Of a stretch of 64,000 nucleotides of DNA, positions 58,845-64,000 are shown piece by piece; position 1 is the stretch's first letter, and every line of letters starts with the position of its first letter. A model generated the notes under the pieces. The model ran no database searches and was not told where the DNA came from. It saw nothing but the letters and a program-made list of their open reading frames with translations. The translations under genes and the position numbers were made by a program. Source of the stretch: Prauserella aidingensis (GTDB lineage: Bacteria; Actinomycetota; Actinomycetes; Mycobacteriales; Pseudonocardiaceae); NCBI RefSeq assembly GCF_024171865.1, contig NZ_JAMTCN010000017.1:57366-121365 (forward strand), in the 5' to 3' direction.

Positions 58845-59893
58845 GACCGCACCTTCCATGCCGGCAGCGTCAGGTCGTCGTCGATCCGGTCGAAACTCGC
58901 CTCGACCGGCAGTCCGATGTGGACCTCGTCGGGCTCCGCACCGTGCAGCTGGCCGAGCACCCGCACCCCCTCGTCCAGTTCGACGAGCGCGAGGACGAAC
59001 GGCAGACGTTTGCCCGGCACCGGCGGGTGGTGGTGGACGACGAAGCTGTAGACGGTGCCGGTTCCCGCCGCGACGACGTAATCGGGTTCCGCGTCCAGGT
59101 CGCCGTCCGGCGGCATCGGCCCCGGCGGGTGCCGAAGCGTTCCGCCCCAGCGCTGGATCCGCAGTTCCCCGGCGCGCAGCCCTTCCCAGAAGAAGGCGTT
59201 GTCCCGCGTCACGACGGGGCGCAGCACCGTCGCGGCGGCCGCCTCGCCACGGCCCGGCCCGGTGTCGCGCTTCCCGCCTGCCGGCTCCCGGCCCGCGCTC
59301 GCGGCGTCGCCGTCGGTGTCTCCTGCGGCGGCGCCGGCCTCGGGCGGGCGGAACTTGAGAATGCGGAACGTCATCTCCGCCACCGCCTCGTCGCCGACGT
59401 ACCAGGTCGTGCGGGTGGCGACGAACCATCCTTCGCCGAGCGCGGTGCGTTTCGGGCCGACGACGTCCTCCAGTACCGCCGACGCGGCGACGTGCTCGCC
59501 CGGCCGCAGGTAGCGGTGGTAGGTCTGCGCCGAGTCGGTCGCGACGACCGACGTGTAGCCCGCCTCGTCGAGCAGGTCGGTCATGCGGCGGAGCGGGTCG
59601 TCGGGCGGGCGCACGCCGTGCAGGCCGCGCATGGTCCACACCTGGGTCATCGCGGGCGGCGCGACGAGCTCGCCGTGCACGGAGGCGGCCGCGGCGGCGG
59701 GGTCGGTGTACACCGGGTTCGCGTCGCCGATGACCTCGACCCAGTTGTTGATCATGGCCTGGTTGACCGGATCCCGCGCCGGGTCCGGGTCCGACGGGCC
59801 TGCGGCCGCGATCTCACGCGCGACCTCCTCGATGCGACCGCCCGCGTCGGTCTCCGTGACACGGCCGGTCGCGGACCGCTCCGTCGCCGTCAT
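58841..59893 (-). CDS. chsH2: MaoC-DUF35 fusion ChsH2
   Basis: 350 residues. Hot-dog domain (about 45-190) with NNWVEVIGDANPVYTD, PPAMTQVWTM, YHRYLRPGEHVAASAVLEDVVGPKRTALGEGWFVATRTTWYV, then a 35-residue Gly/Ala/Asp-rich linker and a C-terminal DUF35 domain (FFWEGLRAGELRIQRWGGTLRHPPGP, VYSFVVHHHPPVPGKRLPFVLALVELDEGVRVLGQL). The DUF35 half lacks zinc-ribbon cysteines. It bridges hydratase (with ChsH1) and aldolase (with Ltp2). The chain is about 40 residues longer than the mycobacterial protein, mostly in the linker. ATGA overlaps at both ends. Confidence 0.93.
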   Translation of the reverse strand: MTATERSATGRVTETDAGGRIEEVAREIAAAGPSDPDPARDPVNQAMINNWVEVIGDANPVYTDPAAAAASVHGELVAPPAMTQVWTMRGLHGVRPPDDPLRRMTDLLDEAGYTSVVATDSAQTYHRYLRPGEHVAASAVLEDVVGPKRTALGEGWFVATRTTWYVGDEAVAEMTFRILKFRPPEAGAAAGDTDGDAASAGREPAGGKRDTGPGRGEAAAATVLRPVVTRDNAFFWEGLRAGELRIQRWGGTLRHPPGPMPPDGDLDAEPDYVVAAGTGTVYSFVVHHHPPVPGKRLPFVLALVELDEGVRVLGQLHGAEPDEVHIGLPVEASFDRIDDDLTLPAWKVRS

Positions 59894-61071
59894 CGCGGCA
59901 CCCTCGGCAGTCCCAGCCCGAACTGGGCGATCAGTTCCCGTTGGATCTCGTTCACTCCGCCTCCGAACGTCAGGACGGTGTTGCGTTTCGTGAGCGTGTC
60001 CAGCCATGCGGCGAGCTCGGCCGTGGCGGGATCCGACGGATCGCCGTGCCTGCCGACCAGTTCCTCCAGCAGTCTGCTCACCCGCTGGTGCCGGTCGGAC
60101 GAGAGCACCTTCGTGGCCGACGCGTCCGCAACCGATCCGGAATCGGACACAGCGACCTGCCAGTTCAGCAGCTCGTTGACCCGCACGAGGGCGTACACCT
60201 CGCCGAGCACCCGCCGGACGTCGGACAGCTCGAGCAGCGGCGTCCCGTCGGGGTTCGTCCGCTCGGCGGCCCAGTCCCGCACGCGGTCGTAGAGCCCGCC
60301 GATCCGGCCCGCGGGCCCGAGCATGATCCGCTCGTGGTTGAGCTGGGTCGTGATGAGTTTCCAGCCCGCGTTCTCCTCCCCCACCAGCATCGAGGCCGGA
60401 ACGCGCACGTCGGAGTAGTAGGTCGCGTTGACGTGGTGCGCGCCGTCGCAGGTGATGATCGGCGTCCACGAGTAACCCGGATCGGCGGTGTCGACGATGA
60501 GGATCGAGATGCCCCGGTGCCGCCGCCGGTTCTCGTCCGACAGCGCGTCCGGGTCGGTGCGGGCGGCGAGCCAGATGTAGTCCGCGTCGTGGCCGCCGGT
60601 GGTGAAGATCTTCTGCCCGTTGACCACATAGGACTCGCCGTCGCGAACCGCCGTGGTGCGCAGCGCCGCGAGGTCGGTCCCGGCCTCCGGTTCGCTGTAG
60701 CCGATGGCGAAGTGCACCTCGCCCGCCAGGATCGCGGGCAGGAACCGGCGTTTCTGCTCCTCGGTGCCGAACCGCTGCAGCGTCGGCCCGACGGTCTGCA
60801 GCGTCACCGACGGCAGCTGCACGTCGGCGCGCGCGGCCTCGTCGGCGAAGATGTGCTGTTCGACCGGACCGAACCCGAGCCCGCCGTATTCGGTCGGCCA
60901 GCCCACGCCGAGCCAGCCGTCCCGGCCCATCCGGCGTACCACCTCGCGGTAGGCGGGCCCGTGCCGCTCGGTGAGCAGCAGCGTGCGTTCCTCCGGTGTC
61001 ACGAGCCGGGCGAAGTAGCGGCGCAGCTCGTCGCGCAGTCGCTCCTGCTCGGCGGTGAGTGCGATGTGCAT
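59890..61071 (-). CDS. fadE29: Acyl-CoA dehydrogenase ChsE2 (FadE29)
   Basis: 393-residue flavoprotein subunit, catalytic half of the alpha2beta2 dehydrogenase that makes the C17-20 double bond of the C22 acyl-CoA. Typical blocks: GWLGVGWPTEYGGLGFGPVEQHIF, IGYSEPEAGTDLAALRTTAV, YVVNGQKIFTTGGHDADYIWLAAR, LVGEENAGWKLITTQLNHERIMLGPAG and the FAD-binding end FGGGVNEIQRELIAQFGLGLPR. Start at 61071 shares a base with the fadE28 stop; the end overlaps chsH2 as ATGA. Confidence 0.95.
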   Translation of the reverse strand: MHIALTAEQERLRDELRRYFARLVTPEERTLLLTERHGPAYREVVRRMGRDGWLGVGWPTEYGGLGFGPVEQHIFADEAARADVQLPSVTLQTVGPTLQRFGTEEQKRRFLPAILAGEVHFAIGYSEPEAGTDLAALRTTAVRDGESYVVNGQKIFTTGGHDADYIWLAARTDPDALSDENRRRHRGISILIVDTADPGYSWTPIITCDGAHHVNATYYSDVRVPASMLVGEENAGWKLITTQLNHERIMLGPAGRIGGLYDRVRDWAAERTNPDGTPLLELSDVRRVLGEVYALVRVNELLNWQVAVSDSGSVADASATKVLSSDRHQRVSRLLEELVGRHGDPSDPATAELAAWLDTLTKRNTVLTFGGGVNEIQRELIAQFGLGLPRVPR

Positions 61072-62228
61072 CAGGCGGCACCTCCCGTGAGCGCGCCGAC
61101 CCGGTCGAGCCGCAGCGACGCCCCGCCGATGCCCCGGATCAGGTCTTTCAGCAGGGACGAGTACCGGTGCAGCGGGTACGTCTCGTCGAGGCCGACGCCG
61201 CCGTGCAGGTGGTGGCACGTGGCCAGCGCGAGGGGTGCCTGTTCCGCGAGCCAGTACGCCGCGACCTCCAGCTCGGCGTCGGGCTCACGGCCGGCGGCGA
61301 GCCGCCAGGCCGCCGACTCCGCGGCCAGCTCCACGGTGCGCGAGGCCACGTAGACGTCCGCGACCTGTTGGGCGACGGCCTGGAAGGTGGCCAGCGGGCG
61401 GCCGAACTGCTCCCGCGTCGCCAGGTGGGTCGTGGTGAGCGCGAGCGCTCCGGCCAGCAGACCGTCACCGAACGCCGCGGCGCCGGCCAGCGCGTGCCGG
61501 TGCAGCACGCGCAACGCCCGCCCCGGTTCGGAGTCGGAGGGTTCGGCCAGCGGTGGTCCGGTCTCGGCGCCGTCGAGCCGCAGGACCGCCTCGGGTGCTC
61601 CCGACGCCGTGGGCGCCGGGGTCAGCCGCACGCCGGGAGCCGACGGCTCGACCAGGAACACACCGGTACCGCCGCCGGGGAGCGTGGCCGGCACGAGGAT
61701 GCACTCGGCCTCGGTGGCCAGCGGCACCGCGGTCTTCACGCCGTCGAGCCGCCACTTCCCGCGGGCCGAGCCGCTCGTCGCCGTCCCGTCCATCGCCGTC
61801 CCGTTCATGGACGCACCGTCCGTGGTGGTCGCCGTCGCCGCGGGCCGGTCGGTCATCGGCGACGACGGTTCGTGCAGTGCGGCGGTCAGCAGCGCGTCCC
61901 CGGCCGCCACCACGCGCAGCAGGTCCGGGCAGCGCTCGGCCCCGCCGAGCGCGACGAGCGGGGTCAGGCCGAGCGACAGCACCGGCCACGCCGGAGCCCG
62001 TGACCCGGCCCGGCCCGCCTCGCGGACGACGGCGGCCGTCTCCGCGGCGCCGAGTCCGTCACCTTCCAGCGATTCCGGCAGGGTGAGCGCCAGCAGTCCG
62101 GCGTCGGCCAGCGCGCGCCACGACGCCGTCGCCCCCGGGTCACCGTCCTCGCCGCCTGCGGCCTTGGCCAGAGCGCCCGCCGCGAGGTCGGCCGCAGCGC
62201 GCTGCGTCTCGTCCGGGGTGAAATCCAC
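61071..62228 (-). CDS. fadE28: Acyl-CoA dehydrogenase-like subunit ChsE1 (FadE28)
   Basis: 385 residues; the partner of ChsE2 that completes the FAD site but lacks a catalytic glutamate. VDFTPDETQRAAADLAAGAL start, LTLPESLEGDGLGAAETAAVVREAGRAG, ATREQFGRPLATFQAVAQQVADVY and HHLHGGVGLDETYPLHRYSSLLKDLIRGIGG. A Thr/Asp/Gly/Met-rich insertion of about 35 residues (near 61760-61870) interrupts the beta domain and makes the protein longer than the roughly 340-residue mycobacterial one. GTG at 62228 with AAGGAG. First gene of the operon; KstR box 80 nt upstream. Confidence 0.93.
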   Translation of the reverse strand: MDFTPDETQRAAADLAAGALAKAAGGEDGDPGATASWRALADAGLLALTLPESLEGDGLGAAETAAVVREAGRAGSRAPAWPVLSLGLTPLVALGGAERCPDLLRVVAAGDALLTAALHEPSSPMTDRPAATATTTDGASMNGTAMDGTATSGSARGKWRLDGVKTAVPLATEAECILVPATLPGGGTGVFLVEPSAPGVRLTPAPTASGAPEAVLRLDGAETGPPLAEPSDSEPGRALRVLHRHALAGAAAFGDGLLAGALALTTTHLATREQFGRPLATFQAVAQQVADVYVASRTVELAAESAAWRLAAGREPDAELEVAAYWLAEQAPLALATCHHLHGGVGLDETYPLHRYSSLLKDLIRGIGGASLRLDRVGALTGGAA

Positions 62229-62308
62229 GCGACTCCTTCGTCCGGCCCGTCCGGGTGTGCACCGCGGCGATCCCGTGGCGGGCACGACCGACGACATCGG
62301 GCAATATT

Positions 62309-62322
62309 TGTAACATGTTCTA
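62309..62322. promoter_or_regulatory. KstR-type operator upstream of fadE28
   Basis: TGTAACATGTTCTA matches every fixed position of TNNAACNNGTTNNA. It lies 80 nt before fadE28 and 103 nt before the divergent hydrolase. Confidence 0.75.
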
Positions 62323-62425
62323 GTTTGCGTGACGAAACCGCCGCGTGGCAAGGACCATGAGTGATCGGGCCTGAAGAACCCGTTCTCGACCGGCCCGCGG
62401 GACGGCTCCCGGATAGGCTGACGGC

Positions 62426-63685
62426 ATGCACGCGTTGTTCCGCGCACGCCGAGCGCTGCAACTGGCCTTGACGTCCAATGCGATCCGGCCGTGGTCCGGA
62501 CACCGGGTGTCGGTCCCCACCTTCGTCGCAGGCTGGCTGACCTCCGAACTCGCACCGCACCTGCTCGCACTCACCGCCGCCGACGCGGCAGCACACGTCG
62601 CCCGGCACCGCCGCGCCACCGATCCCGCGGGCCTGGCGATGGCCGCCGCGTCGGCGGGCGGCCTCGCCGCACTGATCGCCTCCGCCCGGCGCGCCCACGG
62701 TGTCGTGGACGCCGCACTCACCGCCGCGACCGGCCCCGACCACCGCGGCGGAGCGGAGGGGCGTGCGGCCGACGACGTGGCGACCCCGTGGGGGAGGCTG
62801 GCCTTCCCGTTCCGCATGGACACCGACGGCGTGCGGCGCGATCGCGACATCCCCTACGCGCAGGGCGGCCGCCGGTTCCTGCTCGACGTCTACCGTCCCG
62901 ACGGACCCGGCGACGGCAGGCCGGTCCTGCTGCAGGTCCACGGCGGCGCGTGGATGACCGGCAGCAAGAACGAACAGGGCGTGCCGCTGATGCTGCACAT
63001 GGCCCGGCGCGGCTGGGTCTGCGTGGCGATCAACTACCCACTGTCGCCGAAGTCGCGCTGGCCCGAGCACATCGTGGCCGCCAAACGGGCGCTCGCGTGG
63101 ATCCGCGAGCACATCGCCGACTACGGCGGTGACCCGTCGTTCGTCGCCACCACGGGCGGCTCGGCGGGCGGGCACCTCGCGTCGCTGCTGGCGCTCACCC
63201 CGAACGACCCCGCCCTCCAGCCGGGATTCACCGGCAGCGACACGAGCGTGCAGGCCTGCGTACCGCACTACGGCGTCTACGACTTCGCCGCGACGAGCGG
63301 CTCCCGCGCATCCGCCGCGCGGATGCGCGGCCTGCTGGCGCGGCACGTCATGGGTCCGGACCCGACCCACGAGGACTACGTCGCCGCCTCCCCGCTCGAC
63401 CGCATCACCGGCGACGCTCCACCGTTCTTCGTGATCCACGGCGATCAGGACAGCCTCGTCCCCGTCCGCGAGGCGCGCCGGTTCGTCGACGCCCTGCGCG
63501 CGACCTCGCACGAGCCCGTGGCCTACGCGGAGATCCCCGGCGCCCAGCACGCGTTCGACATCTTCCCGTCGATCCGCAGCGCCCACGTCGTCGGTGGCGT
63601 CGAGCGGTTCCTGGAGTGGGCCCACGACCACCACACGCGCGGTTCGGACCGGCGCGCTAGCTGTGTGATTCGGAGAGGTTGGTGA
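62426..63685 (+). CDS. HSL-family alpha/beta hydrolase (esterase/lipase), 3' end altered by IS
   Basis: 419 codons as read. A helical, partly hydrophobic N-terminal region of about 130 residues precedes a hormone-sensitive-lipase-type domain: oxyanion LLQVHGGAWMTGSKNEQG, nucleophile TGGSAGGHLASL, acid HGDQDSLVPVREARRF and histidine GAQHAFDIFPSIRS. Normal homologues end near the FLEWAHDHH segment; the final ten codons (63656-63685) run antisense through the transposase gene, so the native stop was probably replaced. The substrate may be a sterol ester or another lipid given the neighbouring KstR box; inferred. TAGGCT (62413-62418) suggests leaderless transcription from the ATG. Confidence 0.85.
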   Translation: MHALFRARRALQLALTSNAIRPWSGHRVSVPTFVAGWLTSELAPHLLALTAADAAAHVARHRRATDPAGLAMAAASAGGLAALIASARRAHGVVDAALTAATGPDHRGGAEGRAADDVATPWGRLAFPFRMDTDGVRRDRDIPYAQGGRRFLLDVYRPDGPGDGRPVLLQVHGGAWMTGSKNEQGVPLMLHMARRGWVCVAINYPLSPKSRWPEHIVAAKRALAWIREHIADYGGDPSFVATTGGSAGGHLASLLALTPNDPALQPGFTGSDTSVQACVPHYGVYDFAATSGSRASAARMRGLLARHVMGPDPTHEDYVAASPLDRITGDAPPFFVIHGDQDSLVPVREARRFVDALRATSHEPVAYAEIPGAQHAFDIFPSIRSAHVVGGVERFLEWAHDHHTRGSDRRASCVIRRGW

Positions 63686-64000
63686 CGCGGTCGGCTGGTG
63701 GGGCTCCGTGGATTGCGGTGTGGGGTCGGTGGAAGTTGTACCAGTCGAGCCAGTCACCGAACGCGCGCTGGCGTTCGTTTTCGGAGTGGTAGGGCTGTTG
63801 GTAGGCCCATTCGTCGAGCAGGGTGCGGTGGTAGCGCTCGACTTTTCCGTTCGTTTGTGGGCGCCAGGGGCGGGTGAACCGTCGGGCGATGCCCAGGTCG
63901 GCGCAGGCTTGTTGCCAGGTGTTTTTGCGGTAGGACCAGGCGTTGTCGGTGAGCACTCGCTCGATGGTCACGCCGTGACCGGCGAACCAGGCATGTGCCC
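63657..64000 (-). mobile_element. IS481-family transposase, C-terminal part, runs off window
   Basis: The C-terminal 114 codons of an rve-core DDE transposase: VTIERVLTDNAWSYRKN contains the second catalytic Asp, FTRPWRPQTNGKVERYHRTLLDEWAY has the catalytic Glu with the K-x-E-R-x-H-R-T-L motif of IS481, and WLDWYNFHRPHTAIHGAPPADRV precedes the stop at 63657. Upstream codons (AWFAGHG) continue in frame beyond 64000, so the N-terminus lies outside. DNA composition is visibly less GC-rich than the flank. The right-hand terminal repeat would be expected within about 50 nt left of 63657 but none is obvious. Confidence 0.85.

Noticed and set aside
62426..63685. Hydrolase as part of the KstR regulon
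   Set aside because: The box at 62309 is near enough to act on it, but it is closer to fadE28 and the hydrolase family is generic; left as a possibility only.

Overview
The window comes from a very GC-rich actinobacterium. It shows GTG starts, leaderless promoters, ATGA-coupled genes, polyphosphate glucokinase, DUF3039/3093/3099/3159/3710/4193 proteins and a mycobacterial-style sigA-sigB neighbourhood. The closest fit is a Pseudonocardiaceae genome (Saccharomonospora, Prauserella or Amycolatopsis type); that assignment is inference from gene content and recall, not from a search.

Left half, about 1-32.6 kb: conserved core. The order dxs, RNA methyltransferase, APC permease, two TrkA proteins, DUF3159, OB-fold protein, hydrolase, DUF3710, dut, DUF3093, DUF4193, Cei-like protein, suhB, ppgK, sigA, YihY, DUF7455, DUF3099 and sigB parallels, as I recall it, M. 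tuberculosis Rv2682c-Rv2710. Inserted into it are a gluconate module (gntR, gntK, gntP with an operator over the -35 box), a VapBC remnant, an EamA exporter, a DEAD/DEAH-type helicase, a pseudouridine catabolism pair (psuG-psuK), a methyltransferase coupled to dtd, and a class I fumarase. Several perfect 15-20 bp hairpins separate convergent genes.

Middle, about 32.6-41 kb: miscellaneous accessory genes (SRPBCC proteins, a lipoprotein, an APC permease, a nitronate monooxygenase, an ArsR-SRPBCC pair, an unknown protein). The first steroid genes, fadD19 and echA19, lie divergently around a KstR-type box.

Right half, about 41-62.3 kb: a sterol (cholesterol/phytosterol) catabolic island. Side-chain activation and C24-branch removal: fadD19, echA19, a second acyl-CoA ligase, a DUF35 protein, ltp4, ltp3. 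C26 oxidation and beta-oxidation: cyp125, fadA5, an hsd4B-like hydratase. Final propionyl side-chain removal: chsE1-chsE2-chsH2-chsH1-ltp2. Ring opening and A/B-ring cleavage: kshA, kshB, hsaA-hsaD-hsaC-hsaB. Eight sites with an AAC-N2-GTT core, matching or nearly matching the KstR consensus, sit in every divergent steroid promoter region, so the island looks like one KstR regulon. kstR, kstD, hsaEFG and the mce4 importer are not in the window.

Right edge: an HSL-type alpha/beta hydrolase whose last codons overlap, antisense, the 3' end of an IS481-type transposase that runs off the window. I see no rRNA, tRNA, CRISPR array or phage. The least explained items are a small Cys-containing protein between kshA and kshB, a 21-bp tandem repeat beside cyp125, a possible small RNA downstream of sigB, and two decayed gene fragments.
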